From: Algoriphagus aestuarii | GTDB taxonomy: Bacteria; Bacteroidota; Bacteroidia; Cytophagales; Cyclobacteriaceae | Assembly (NCBI GenBank): GCA_017051695.1 | Contig: JAFIDK010000006.1 | Span: 310,001 to 374,000, forward strand | Direction: 5' to 3' | DNA: 64,000 nt | In this document: piece by piece, positions 9,611 through 18,752 of the stretch | How the letters are laid out: each line of letters begins with the position of its first letter | Position numbering within the stretch: the first letter of the stretch is position 1 | Made by a program: the position numbers and the translations under genes | The notes under the pieces: generated by a model | Databases searched by the model: none | Told to the model about the DNA's origin: nothing | Seen by the model: the letters and a program-made list of their open reading frames with translations, nothing else

Positions 9611-9922
9611 ATGAATAAATACAATCCTTTGAGCAGAAAGAAAGAAGTGGCGCCGTTGGAATCGGCTTTTCAGGATTTATTAAAAGCGTACCGGCTGGAA
9701 GCTAAATTTCAGGAAAAAAGCCTGATTCAGGCTTGGCCTGAGATCGTCGGCAAAACAATCGCCGATCGTACCACCTCCGTCTTCATTAAAGAAAAAAAAC
9801 TATTTGTAAAACTGAATTCAGGCCCAGTTAAAAAAGAGCTGTTGATGAATAAAGGCAAAGTCGTTAGTTTAATTGAAAACAAATTCGGAAAAGGAGTGAT
9901 TGAAGATTTAGTGTGTTTTTAA
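9611..9922 (+). CDS. DUF721 (DciA-like) domain protein
   Basis: This is a small protein of about 103 residues with a DUF721 pattern (basic N terminus, AWPEIVGKTIADRT, FIKEKKLFVKLNS, GPVKKELLM). DUF721 includes DciA, the loader of the replicative helicase DnaB in bacteria that lack DnaC. A role in replication is therefore possible but is inferred from distant homology only. The frame extends 12 codons upstream into the end of hemW, but the ATG at 9611 begins the conserved region and lies 14 bases after the hemW stop, so it is taken as the start. It is probably cotranscribed with hemW. Confidence 0.78.
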   Translation: MNKYNPLSRKKEVAPLESAFQDLLKAYRLEAKFQEKSLIQAWPEIVGKTIADRTTSVFIKEKKLFVKLNSGPVKKELLMNKGKVVSLIENKFGKGVIEDLVCF

Positions 9923-10036
9923 AATAAATTAGTGCTTCTCTTTAAAGTTTACTTTTTTTAACATTTCAAATACCAGCAATCATTTAGTCCCTATCCTTAT
10001 TTAGTTCTCTTTCAGTATTATTGTGGGACAGAATCC

Positions 10037-12097
10037 ATGATTAAATTACCGTCCATCCATATAGGAAAACTCAGCATGCTCCTGGCCATCTTGGTCTGGC
10101 TGTCCTTGCTTTTCGTGGATTTGGTACGCTTGTTTGGGATTTTAAATGAACTAGAATCCGGTATTGCGCAGGAATTCACCTGGATACTGGAAATTTTATT
10201 CTTTCTGACAGTTTACTTTTTTTACAATTATTCCATCAATAAAAACAGTCAAACTGACTTTTTGAATCTTATTTGGAGGGCGGCTTCCACCGGAATAGTA
10301 GCGGTCATCGTTTCGATCATGGTCAATCTTTTCTATTCTCTTTTGGGAGATAGCAACTTGATCAATGAGCCTTTTCTGAGAAACTTTTTCTATCACGTCA
10401 ATTTTGCTTTGATCTCTATTTTCCTCATTTCGAGCGCATTGCTCTGGAAGCATTTGATTCTCTACCAAAAAAGCAAAAGAGTAGTCAAACAATGGCAAGC
10501 CTATGAGTTTGCCATGCTGGCAGCCATGCTATTTATCTTTTTCAACAATAACTCTCTTGATTATAGCTTTCTATTTGGCTTGGTTATTTTAGTCAGTTTA
10601 GGGATTATTTTATCAGCTAATTTAAAATGGATTCCCTACCTGACATTTAGGGAAAAATGGAAATCTCTTCTTTTCCTATTCATCATCATTATCTGCTGCG
10701 GATATCTATTTTATCAGGTTTTGTTATTCAGCGACAGAAGTAAGTTTATTGTCAACTTGACAGACAATTTATTTTTGGTATCTCTGTTCAGCTTTATTTT
10801 CATCTATGCTCTTTTTTGTTTTTTGGTCACTTTATTCAACCTCCCAACCTCTTCTGTTTTTGAGCAAAAGTTAACCGAAGCGATCAATTTTCAGAGATTA
10901 AGTCAATCTATACAACCTGAAGAAAGCGAGGAACAAGTCCTGGATATTTTGGTAGACTCCTGTATGAGCGCCTCTTATGCTGATGCAGCCTGGTTGGAAT
11001 TGGGGGATCAGGAAAGCACCAAGGGTATTCTTCAAGAAAGATTTTTAGGCAAAGAATTAAAAGAGGAACTCAGTGACCTGATCCAAAACCAGAAAGCCGC
11101 CCAGGATTGGGCGGTAGATAACCGTCCCGAAAATCTCGAACCTTTGGCATTACGGCTCAATCATAATCGCTTCGAATCCATTTTGCTGGTTCCCTTGGTG
11201 ATCAACAAATCAGCCATCGGCCGAATGGTGCTATGCAAAGAAGTACGTGATGGCTTTAATAAAGAGATGATAAACATCATCAGCACCTTTGTACGGCAGG
11301 CATGTATCGCAGTAGAAAACCATCGGTTGCTCAATCAGGCCATTCAAAACGAACGCTACCAGGAAGAATTGAAAATTGCGCAGCGGGTGCAAAAATCACT
11401 GCTTCCTACCAAACTTGATCACAACGATTCTTTTGATATCTGTGCGTATTCCAATGCGGCAGATGAAGTGGGAGGTGATTATTACGACACTTATAAACTT
11501 GATGAAGACAGATACGTATTGATCATCGGAGATGTCTCAGGAAAAGGGACTTCGGCGGCATTTAATATGTCTCAGATGAAAGGGATTTTCCAAAGTCTGA
11601 TTCAACTTAATCTGAGCCCTGCCCAGTTTATGATCAAAGCAAACGCGGCTTTGAGCCGGTGCCTGGAAAGAAATCACTTTATCACTGCATCAATCTTTCT
11701 GATCAATACTACTCAAAAAACCGTTTGTCATGCCAGAGCTGGCCATGTACCTACGTTGATGCACCAGGTTTTAAAGAAAAAATCTGATTATCTGGGGATA
11801 GATGGCCTAGGTTTGGGCATTTTAAGAAACAAGCAATATGAAAATCACGTTGAGGAAAAAACATTCAGTTATACCTCAGGAGATGTATTGGTCTTATTCA
11901 CAGACGGAATCGTAGAAGCAAAAAATGAGAAATCGCAGCAGTTTGGATTTGAAAGAATCCGGACTTTGCTAGAAGTATATCACGAACTAAGTCCCAAAGA
12001 AATTCAAACGAAAATTATTGATTCGCTCCATGCATATGTTGGAGGCGATGGATTGATCGATGACGATTATTCCATCATGGTGATCAGATTTTCATAA
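10037..12097 (+). CDS. Membrane-anchored PP2C/SpoIIE-type serine phosphatase (RsbU-like) with GAF domain
   Basis: This is a signalling phosphatase of 686 residues. The first ~265 residues hold about seven or eight hydrophobic helices and form the sensor or anchor. Residues about 285-425 look like a GAF domain (IAVENHRLLNQ at its end). A linker helix carries the IAQRVQKSLLP motif typical of RsbU-like proteins. The C-terminal PP2C domain shows EVGGDYYD, IGDVSGKG, LFTDGIVEA and DDYSIMVIRF, which keep the aspartates that bind metal. It should dephosphorylate the STAS protein encoded 22 bases downstream, and a kinase gene follows, so the three genes form a complete partner-switching module. The signal it senses is unknown. 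Confidence 0.88.
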   Translation: MIKLPSIHIGKLSMLLAILVWLSLLFVDLVRLFGILNELESGIAQEFTWILEILFFLTVYFFYNYSINKNSQTDFLNLIWRAASTGIVAVIVSIMVNLFYSLLGDSNLINEPFLRNFFYHVNFALISIFLISSALLWKHLILYQKSKRVVKQWQAYEFAMLAAMLFIFFNNNSLDYSFLFGLVILVSLGIILSANLKWIPYLTFREKWKSLLFLFIIIICCGYLFYQVLLFSDRSKFIVNLTDNLFLVSLFSFIFIYALFCFLVTLFNLPTSSVFEQKLTEAINFQRLSQSIQPEESEEQVLDILVDSCMSASYADAAWLELGDQESTKGILQERFLGKELKEELSDLIQNQKAAQDWAVDNRPENLEPLALRLNHNRFESILLVPLVINKSAIGRMVLCKEVRDGFNKEMINIISTFVRQACIAVENHRLLNQAIQNERYQEELKIAQRVQKSLLPTKLDHNDSFDICAYSNAADEVGGDYYDTYKLDEDRYVLIIGDVSGKGTSAAFNMSQMKGIFQSLIQLNLSPAQFMIKANAALSRCLERNHFITASIFLINTTQKTVCHARAGHVPTLMHQVLKKKSDYLGIDGLGLGILRNKQYENHVEEKTFSYTSGDVLVLFTDGIVEAKNEKSQQFGFERIRTLLEVYHELSPKEIQTKIIDSLHAYVGGDGLIDDDYSIMVIRFS

Positions 12098-12119
12098 CCT
12101 AAAGTAATCCGCATTTTAT

Positions 12120-12452
12120 ATGCTTACCATAGAGACATTAAAAGAAGAAAATTACGATCTGCTGATTATCAAAGGCGAAATAGATGCCAGTAACTCTGTG
12201 CTGCTAGATGAGAAAATGCAAGAGATGAAAAACACAGGTTCCAAATTAATTCTAGTGGACGGAAATGGGCTTGAATATATCTCATCTGCAGGATTAGGCG
12301 TATTTATGTCTTATTTAGAAGATTTTCAGGAAGAGGAAATCGCTTTAAAGATTTTCGCCCTGTCGCCTAGAGTTTTTGAAGTTTTTAAAATCCTGGGCCT
12401 AGATCAGTTGATAAACATTTATGAAACAAAAGAAGCTGCATTAGAAGCTTAA
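12120..12452 (+). CDS. STAS-domain anti-sigma factor antagonist (SpoIIAA/RsbV-like)
   Basis: This 110-residue single STAS domain should be the switch protein of the module. It has KGEIDASNSVLL near the N terminus and the phospho-acceptor loop YISSAGLGVF (Ser55/Ser56). The unphosphorylated form would bind the downstream kinase-like protein and release that protein's target; phosphorylation by the kinase reverses this and the upstream phosphatase resets it. It lies 22 bases after the phosphatase and 2 bases before the ATP-binding protein, so all three are likely made from one mRNA. Length and motif match the RsbV/SpoIIAA family closely. Confidence 0.9.
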   Translation: MLTIETLKEENYDLLIIKGEIDASNSVLLDEKMQEMKNTGSKLILVDGNGLEYISSAGLGVFMSYLEDFQEEEIALKIFALSPRVFEVFKILGLDQLINIYETKEAALEA

Positions 12453-12454
12453 TA

Positions 12455-12868
12455 ATGAATTATCAGTTAAAAATATATTGCAAAACCACTGCATTGGCTG
12501 ACTTGAGGAGCTTTTTACAGACTACCTTGAGTGAGCTCAATTTATCAGACAGAGACCAGCATCAGCTGACTTTGGCGGTGGAAGAGGTATGTGCCAACCT
12601 GATTATACATTCTCATCAATGCAATGGCTCAGACCAGATTAAACTTGAAGTCAAAGAATCGCCCGAAAAAATAATCTTCGAAATTACTGATAATGGAAAA
12701 GCATTCAATTTATTGGATTACGAAGTCCCTGATCTCAAAAAGGTGGTCAGTGAAAAAAGAAAAGGAGGATTAGGCATCATTTTGGTAAAGACTATCATGG
12801 ACGAAATAGAATTTGAGTCCAATAAAGGCCAAAATACTTGTAGACTGATCAAGTGGTTTCGATCCTAA
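12455..12868 (+). CDS. GHKL ATP-binding anti-sigma-factor-like kinase (RsbW/SpoIIAB-like)
   Basis: This 137-residue HATPase_c protein shows the N box (AVEEVCANLIIHSH), the G1 box (ITDNGKAFN) and the G2 box (GGLGIILVKTIMDEI). It should phosphorylate the STAS protein encoded just upstream and bind a third, unknown target. In Bacillus the target is a sigma factor, but no sigma gene lies next to this module. The next genes encode periplasmic PPIases, which are not obvious targets. It starts 2 bases after the STAS stop codon, indicating translational coupling. Confidence 0.88.
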   Translation: MNYQLKIYCKTTALADLRSFLQTTLSELNLSDRDQHQLTLAVEEVCANLIIHSHQCNGSDQIKLEVKESPEKIIFEITDNGKAFNLLDYEVPDLKKVVSEKRKGGLGIILVKTIMDEIEFESNKGQNTCRLIKWFRS

Positions 12869-12915
12869 TTCTTGTTAAATCACTGACTTCTCAGTCATTT
12901 CCCTTTATTATCTGA

Positions 12916-12923
12916 TAAATTTG
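12916..12923 (+). promoter_or_regulatory. Probable -7 promoter element for the PPIase genes
   Basis: The octamer TAAATTTG exactly fits the Bacteroidota -7 consensus TAnnTTTG and lies 30 bases before the ATG at 12954. No clear TTG/TTTG -33 element is present at the usual distance, so strength is uncertain. Confidence 0.4.
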
Positions 12924-12953
12924 TAAAATTGCACTGAATTTAAGCACCAGTTC

Positions 12954-14954
12954 ATGAATCACCGAGCGATTTCGGCATCTGTTTTTTCTCTACTCTTCGT
13001 TTTGACGACAACCTTTCCTGCCTTTGCCTTGCAAAGCCCCGGTCAGGATGAGACTCTGTTGACTATTGGTGGCCAGGCCATCGAAAAAGATGAATTGATC
13101 TATCTGATCTCGAAAGGTCAGGATTCGAATCCCATAGCTGCAGGAATGTCAAGAGAAGAATTTGAAGAAAATCTTCAATTGTTTATCAATTACAAACTCA
13201 AAGTTAGAGAAGCAGAAGCTCTGGGACTTGATAAAACAGACGAATTTTATAGAGAATTTGAATCCTTTAAGGAAAATTTAAAGTCCCCCTATCTCATCAA
13301 GAACTCACTTGAGGAAGGTGAACTACGAAAGGCCTATTCCAGAATGCAGGAAGTGGTGAGAGCAAGTCATGTTCTCTTTCAGTTTCCTGCCAATGCCAGT
13401 AAAGATGACAGTTTGATCGTTTTGAGAATGGCATTGAAAATCAGGGATGAAATCAATGCAGGAGGCGATATAAATCAGTTGGCTGAAGAGCACTCAGACG
13501 ATCCTTCGGCAAAAATCAACAGAGGTGACTTGGGGTATTTCACTGCCCTTCAAATGGTTCAACCATTTGAGGATGCCGCATTCTCATTACAGCCGGGACA
13601 GGTGTCTGATCCTGTTATGACCAATTTTGGCTACCACATTATCAAAGTTTTTGATAAACGTCCTAATCCTGGTCAAGTAAAAGTTTCCCATATTTTGGTA
13701 AGAATAAACGAAGAGGATTCAACTAGCGAGGACTTGGCCAGAAGAAAAGTAGCAGATATCTACACAGAGATTCAAAAAGAAAATACTGTTTGGGAAGAAA
13801 TCGTAAAAAACTACTCTGAAGATCCTTCTTCCAGCCAAAACGGAGGAATGCTTCCTTACTTTAGCGTTGGCTCCATGATTCCTGAATTTGAAATGGCCGC
13901 CTTTTCATTGACAGAAATCGGAGAAGTTTCCCCTCCTGTCCGCACTAAATACGGATATCATATTCTCCGCTTGGAAGAGAAAAAGCCGATAGATTCCTTC
14001 GAGGATCTAGAGGAAAGCATCCGCTCAAAAATCATGAGAGATTCCAGATCTACCATGATCCAATCTCAAGTTATGGCGATTCAAAAAGCCAGGTACAATT
14101 TCACTGAAAATGAACCTTCTTTGGCTAGGCTGGAAAATGAATTAAAGACATTTACCAAATCCCAACTCCCGGGAGCTGTAGCAGCTAAAGGTCTGGACAA
14201 CGAAGAATTATTTACCCTTCAGGGAAAAACCTATACGATGAATGATTTGGTGGCATTTATTGAAGAGCAAGAATTGAGCATCAAAGCAAAAACCACGGTT
14301 TTCGATGCATGGTATGATCGATTTACTGCTTCAGTATTAAACAAAGCAGAAGATGCCGATATCCTTGCCAATAATAAGGAGTATCAAATGCTGGTAAAGG
14401 AATACCATGACGGGATTTTGATGTTTTCTTTGATGAATCAGGAAGTATGGCAAAAGGGAATTGAAGATTCAGTCGGTCAAAGAACATACTATGAAGAAAA
14501 CATCCAAAATTATCAATGGGATGACCGTGTGAATGCTTATGTAGTCAAAGTTTTGGACATTGCCCAGTTAGATGCCGCTAGGAATTTGCTTAAAGGGAAA
14601 GAATATTCTCAAGAGCTAATTGCAAATTTCGAAACGGAGTACAAGACCAATAAACCATTGGCTTACCAAACTGAAAACGGATTGATTGAATACAACAAAC
14701 ATCCCATTCTCTCCAAGGCCAACCTGGATGAAAACTATCAGGAAATAGAGACAAATGGACATTTACATTTGATCCTACTCGGACAAAAATCTCCGGCAGG
14801 GCCTAAAAAATTCCACGAAACCCGAGGTATGGTCATCAAAGATTACCAGGAAGAACTGGACAACTCACTGTTAGAGTCCTTAAAAAATAAATACCCGGTA
14901 AAAGTGAATCCAAAAGCAAAAGAAGAAGCTTTTATTTCATTGAATCAAAAATAA
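12954..14954 (+). CDS. Periplasmic parvulin-type peptidylprolyl isomerase with two PpiC domains
   Basis: This secreted foldase of 666 residues has a signal peptide ending near TTFPAFALQ and an N-terminal helical SurA/PrsA-like region (about 30-125). Two tandem rotamase domains follow: the first has ASHVLFQF, GDLGYFTALQMV and FGYHIIKV (about 133-235), the second VSHILVRI, GGMLPYFSVGSM and YGYHILRL (about 243-350). A long C-terminal part (350-666) has no domain I recognise. It probably chaperones outer-membrane proteins through the periplasm, together with the SurA-like protein encoded 46 bases downstream. The duplication of such genes is common in Bacteroidota. Confidence 0.87.
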   Translation: MNHRAISASVFSLLFVLTTTFPAFALQSPGQDETLLTIGGQAIEKDELIYLISKGQDSNPIAAGMSREEFEENLQLFINYKLKVREAEALGLDKTDEFYREFESFKENLKSPYLIKNSLEEGELRKAYSRMQEVVRASHVLFQFPANASKDDSLIVLRMALKIRDEINAGGDINQLAEEHSDDPSAKINRGDLGYFTALQMVQPFEDAAFSLQPGQVSDPVMTNFGYHIIKVFDKRPNPGQVKVSHILVRINEEDSTSEDLARRKVADIYTEIQKENTVWEEIVKNYSEDPSSSQNGGMLPYFSVGSMIPEFEMAAFSLTEIGEVSPPVRTKYGYHILRLEEKKPIDSFEDLEESIRSKIMRDSRSTMIQSQVMAIQKARYNFTENEPSLARLENELKTFTKSQLPGAVAAKGLDNEELFTLQGKTYTMNDLVAFIEEQELSIKAKTTVFDAWYDRFTASVLNKAEDADILANNKEYQMLVKEYHDGILMFSLMNQEVWQKGIEDSVGQRTYYEENIQNYQWDDRVNAYVVKVLDIAQLDAARNLLKGKEYSQELIANFETEYKTNKPLAYQTENGLIEYNKHPILSKANLDENYQEIETNGHLHLILLGQKSPAGPKKFHETRGMVIKDYQEELDNSLLESLKNKYPVKVNPKAKEEAFISLNQK

Positions 14955-15000
14955 AGAAGACTAACTATTCAACCGAATTGGACGGATTGATCAACTACTA

Positions 15001-16374
15001 ATGAAAATACTAAATAGATTTACGCTTACCCTTTTTGCATTTTCAATGCTGAATTCATTATCCGCACAGGAAGCATCTACCAACAATGCTACTGGTCAGG
15101 TTTTGGATAAAATTGTGGCAAAAGTAGATAACAATATCCTACTGGAGTCTGATGTTCAGAAGACCTATCTAGAAGCTTTGGCACAAGGACAGCAAGGAGT
15201 TACCCCACCTACCAGATGCGAGGTATTTGAGACTTTGATGGTCAACAAGCTGATGGTGGCAAAGGCTGAAATCGATTCTGTCATCGTGACTGATGCAGAA
15301 GTGATGCTTCAGACCGATCAACGTTTTAACATGGTCATGCAGCAATTTGGCGGTAGTGAAGAGACACTTGCCGAAGTATATGGCAAAACTGCCGATCAAT
15401 TGAAAGCTGAAATCGAGGAAGTGATCAAAGAACAATTGATCGTTCAGAGAATGAGAGGTAAAATCACCGAAGGAATCAGCGTTTCTCCGGCAGAAGTAAG
15501 AGAGTTTTTTAATAGCATTCCTTCCGATTCACTTCCTTTCTTCTCAGCAGAGGTGACAGTGGGTCAAATCGTCAGGAAACCCGTAGTAAACCCTAAAATC
15601 AAAGAAGAAATCTTCTCTAAACTGAGACAGTTTAAGCAGGATATTTTAGACGGAAAAGCAGATTTTGCAGATCTGGCAAGAACATATTCTGAGGATCCGG
15701 GATCTGCTGCCCAAGGTGGGGATTTAGGCTTTTTCAGAAGCGGTGAATTGGCACCAGAATTTGAGGCTACCGCAATGGAACTAAAGCAAGGGGAAATTTC
15801 TGACCCCGTAGAAACTGCTTTTGGGGTGCATTTGATTCAATTGTTGGAAAAAAGAACTGGTTCTTATAATACCCGACACATATTGATGATTCCTAAAGCT
15901 TCTGAGGAGGATCTTTTAAAAGCGGAAAGATATCTGGACAGTTTGAAAACTGAAATCCAAGCTGGCAAAATCGAATTTGCGAAAGCTGCAAAAGAATATT
16001 CTGATGACAGAGGTACTTCTGATAATGGAGGGTTCTTTGTAGACCCTGCAAATAATTCAAAAAGACTGACACTACGGACACTTGAAGATCCAGTGCTTTA
16101 TTTTACACTTGATAGCATGGAAGTTGGTACTGTGACCAAGCCTATCCGATTTGAAGATCCTAGAGAAGGCACGAAAGTCCGAATCTTATTCTACCAGTCT
16201 AAGTATCCTGCTCATCGTGCAAACCTGGAGGATGATTACGAAAAAATGAAGGCCGCAACTTTAAGGAAAAAAGAAGATGAACTGCTTAGTAAATGGTTTA
16301 TCACTGCCAAAGAAGATGTGTTTATCGATGTCGATCCTGCCTATGATCGATGTAAAGTACTCCAAGAGAAATAG
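15001..16374 (+). CDS. SurA-like periplasmic chaperone / peptidylprolyl isomerase
   Basis: This 457-residue protein has a signal peptide (ending near MLNSLSAQ) and a SurA-type N domain starting VLDKIVAKVDNNILLESDV. Two parvulin domains follow, the first with GGDLGFFRSGELAPEF and FGVHLIQLLEK, the second starting TRHILMIPK and ending in DNGGFFVDP. The first looks more complete than the second. It is likely the main SurA equivalent delivering outer-membrane proteins to BamA (45.8 kb). It follows another PPIase gene by 46 bases and ends just before a strong hairpin terminator. Confidence 0.85.
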   Translation: MKILNRFTLTLFAFSMLNSLSAQEASTNNATGQVLDKIVAKVDNNILLESDVQKTYLEALAQGQQGVTPPTRCEVFETLMVNKLMVAKAEIDSVIVTDAEVMLQTDQRFNMVMQQFGGSEETLAEVYGKTADQLKAEIEEVIKEQLIVQRMRGKITEGISVSPAEVREFFNSIPSDSLPFFSAEVTVGQIVRKPVVNPKIKEEIFSKLRQFKQDILDGKADFADLARTYSEDPGSAAQGGDLGFFRSGELAPEFEATAMELKQGEISDPVETAFGVHLIQLLEKRTGSYNTRHILMIPKASEEDLLKAERYLDSLKTEIQAGKIEFAKAAKEYSDDRGTSDNGGFFVDPANNSKRLTLRTLEDPVLYFTLDSMEVGTVTKPIRFEDPREGTKVRILFYQSKYPAHRANLEDDYEKMKAATLRKKEDELLSKWFITAKEDVFIDVDPAYDRCKVLQEK

Positions 16375-16380
16375 CAAAAA

Positions 16381-16408
16381 AAATCCCGGAATTTGAATTC
16401 CGGGATTT
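16381..16408. terminator. Bidirectional Rho-independent terminator
   Basis: A near-perfect inverted repeat (AATCCCGGAATT / AATTCCGGGATT) is followed by a T run on the plus strand and flanked by an A run on the other side. It can end both the SurA-like gene (stop at 16374) and the convergent gene that ends at 16412. Confidence 0.85.
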
Positions 16409-16411
16409 TTT

Positions 16412-16729
16412 TTATTTCTTTCCAAAAAGGGCTTTCAATGCTTTGCCAAACTGTTTTAATCCTTCTTTAAAGAATCCTTTTGATTCTTTTAATTTCGGTT
16501 CAAACTCCTCCTTCCTTTCTTTAAATTCCTTTTCCAGAAGCTCTTTTCCTTTTTTTAATTCGGCTTCCAGCGTGGTTTTATTCTCTTTCAGCTCCTTGAT
16601 TTTCTTTTCTATATCCTCTTTGACATCAGATCCTGCATCGGCACCTTTCTTGACCAGTTCTTCTATTTTATCTCCTATTTCGCTGAGAACTTTCTCAATA
16701 TCTCCTAAAGTTGATTTCTTATCTTCCAT
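16412..16729 (-). CDS. Lys/Glu-rich coiled-coil protein, function unknown
   Basis: This small, highly charged protein of about 105 residues is made almost entirely of Lys, Glu, Leu and Asp in heptad-like order, predicting one long helix or coiled coil. It has no signal peptide and no membrane segment. The frame extends to 16798, but the upstream part has different composition and an ATG at 16729 begins the charged region (MEDKKSTLGDIEKV), so the shorter form is preferred. It is convergent with the SurA-like gene and lies downstream of an ABC exporter gene on the same strand, at a gap of 73 bases. I do not recognise a family; it somewhat resembles apolipoprotein-like stress proteins in composition only. 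Confidence 0.6.
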   Translation of the reverse strand: MEDKKSTLGDIEKVLSEIGDKIEELVKKGADAGSDVKEDIEKKIKELKENKTTLEAELKKGKELLEKEFKERKEEFEPKLKESKGFFKEGLKQFGKALKALFGKK

Positions 16730-16802
16730 TTTGAATTGATTTAAACAATTGATTCTAATCAAGTTAGTCAATTTTCTGAAAGAGTTAATCAGCAGCAATA
16801 AA

Positions 16803-18608
16803 TTAGATTAATTTTTCTCCTTCGATGGATTCACCAGCCTGAGTCTGTTTCTCATACAATTCTGCATAGACCCCTTTCCTGTCCATCAAAGAATCATGGT
16901 TCCCTTGCTCTACGATTTTGCCATCGTCTAGGACAATGATATGATCCGCCAATTTTGCTGAGGAAACCCTGTGGGAAATAATGATTGATGTTCGGTCTTT
17001 CATGATTTTCTTCAGAGCATTCAGGATGACATTTTCTGTTTTGGTATCGACAGCAGAAAGGCAATCATCCAAAATCAGAATTTTCGGCTCTTTGGCAATC
17101 GCTCTGGCAATGGAAACCCGCTGTTTTTGTCCACCTGAAAGTGTGATTCCCCGCTCGCCAAGCATGGTTTCAAAACCATTCGGAAAGTCTATGATGTTTT
17201 GGTAAACATCTGCATCCTTTGCCGCCTTTTGGATAATCTCAGCGTCCGCCTCCTCTAAGCCAAAAGCAATATTGTTCCCAATAGAATCAGAAAACAAGAA
17301 GACATCCTGCGGCACATATCCAATCTGTTTTCTCAGACTTGAAATATTATATCGATCTATTGGAATGCCATCAATTTTAATAGAACCAGTGCTAGGGTCA
17401 TACATCCTCATCAAAAGATTGGCAATGGTTGATTTTCCAGACCCTGTGGTCCCGATGATTCCCAGTGTCTGCCCAGCTTTAATTTCAAAACCAACCTGAT
17501 CCAGTGCCTTTATCCCAGAATCAGGATATTCAAAACTCAAATTTTCCACTAGAATCCTACCTTCGATCTCCGTTTCAATATTTTCTTTACTCAGAATATC
17601 ATTTTTCTCATCCAAAAACTCATTGATTCTTGTCTGAGAGGCTGCTGCCCGCTGCACGATGCTGGTCACCCAACCTAAAGAAGTCACGGGCCAGGTCAGC
17701 ATATTGACATATAGAATAAACTCAGCAATAATCCCGTAGCCAATTTGCCCGCTGATTACCTGCATCCCTCCTACATAAACCGTGATGATGGTTGATATTC
17801 CTACCAATGCCATAATAATGGGAAAAAACAAGGCATTTACCTTAGTAAGTCTAATGGACTTTACTTTATAATCTTCACTTGCTTTGGCAAATTCTCTAGC
17901 ACTATCCTCTTCCCTTACAAAAGCTTTGATTACCCGGATTCCAGAAAAAGCCTCCTGTACAAACGTACTTAAACCGGAAAGGCTTCGTTGAATCTTCTCA
18001 GAGCGTTCATTAATTAAGTTATTGACAAAGTAAATACTCAAGGAAAGCACCGGGAGTGGAAGCAAAGAATAAAGTGTCAATACCGGATTGACAGAAATCA
18101 TGTAAGAAATCACCAAAGGGAAAAGAATCAATAAATTGAGTCCATACATAATTGCAGGCCCTAGATACATTCTAACTCTACTGACATCCTCAGTTATCCT
18201 TGCCATTAGATCACCAGTGCTGTTCTTTCTATAAAAGCTCAGAGGAAGGTTCTGATAATGCTCATAAATCTCATTCTTCATGTCATATTCGATCCTTCTG
18301 GACATGATGATGATGGTTTGGCGAATCAAAAAGAGGAAAAAACCTCTCAACAGAGCCATCACTAAGATCAGAATTCCGAAAACAAATACGAATTGAAGAA
18401 AAATTTCACGCGCATTTTCCCCTGCACCACCAAGTTCCAAAGGCCTAAAAATCGAAAAACTTTCTACCACATAATCTATGGCCAGCCTTACCAACTGAGC
18501 GGGAATAATTACGAATATGTTAGAAATCACCGTAAATAGTATTCCCAAAAGCAGTAAGCCCTTGTATTTATATAAATACTTATTGAGTCTCCAAAGTGGT
18601 TTCACCAA
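16803..18608 (-). CDS. ABC exporter half-transporter with degenerate ATPase site
   Basis: This 601-residue type I ABC exporter half has a six-helix membrane domain (about 1-320) fused to a nucleotide-binding domain (about 345-585). Walker A (GTTGSGKST), Q loop, signature LSGGQKQR and H loop (IIISHR) are present. The Walker B run ends ILILDDCLSAVD, so Asp515 stands where the catalytic Glu is expected. In known exporters this substitution marks the degenerate-site half of heterodimers such as BmrC/BmrD or TM287/288. No partner gene lies nearby. The start is a TTG at 18608 or a GTG at 18605. The substrate is unknown; drug- or lipid-like export is typical of the family. Confidence 0.85.
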   Translation of the reverse strand: MVKPLWRLNKYLYKYKGLLLLGILFTVISNIFVIIPAQLVRLAIDYVVESFSIFRPLELGGAGENAREIFLQFVFVFGILILVMALLRGFFLFLIRQTIIIMSRRIEYDMKNEIYEHYQNLPLSFYRKNSTGDLMARITEDVSRVRMYLGPAIMYGLNLLILFPLVISYMISVNPVLTLYSLLPLPVLSLSIYFVNNLINERSEKIQRSLSGLSTFVQEAFSGIRVIKAFVREEDSAREFAKASEDYKVKSIRLTKVNALFFPIIMALVGISTIITVYVGGMQVISGQIGYGIIAEFILYVNMLTWPVTSLGWVTSIVQRAAASQTRINEFLDEKNDILSKENIETEIEGRILVENLSFEYPDSGIKALDQVGFEIKAGQTLGIIGTTGSGKSTIANLLMRMYDPSTGSIKIDGIPIDRYNISSLRKQIGYVPQDVFLFSDSIGNNIAFGLEEADAEIIQKAAKDADVYQNIIDFPNGFETMLGERGITLSGGQKQRVSIARAIAKEPKILILDDCLSAVDTKTENVILNALKKIMKDRTSIIISHRVSSAKLADHIIVLDDGKIVEQGNHDSLMDRKGVYAELYEKQTQAGESIEGEKLI

Positions 18609-18661
18609 ATAAAAATTTTAAAATTCAGAAATAAGTTTGCAGAAACTAGATATATTAATCC

Positions 18662-18691
18662 TTTGAAGGCCAATAAAAGTATTTAATTTTG
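18662..18691 (+). promoter_or_regulatory. Bacteroidota-type promoter of the leucine dehydrogenase gene
   Basis: TTTG at 18662-18665 and TAATTTTG at 18684-18691, separated by 18 bases, fit the Bacteroidota -33/-7 pattern (TTTG, about 19 bases, TAnnTTTG). The gene start is 61 bases downstream of the -7 box. Confidence 0.6.
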
Positions 18692-18752
18692 TACCGGCCT
18701 TTTTAACAAGGTTAAGTCCCAAATATAACACATTCTAAAAAGCTAAGTTCAC

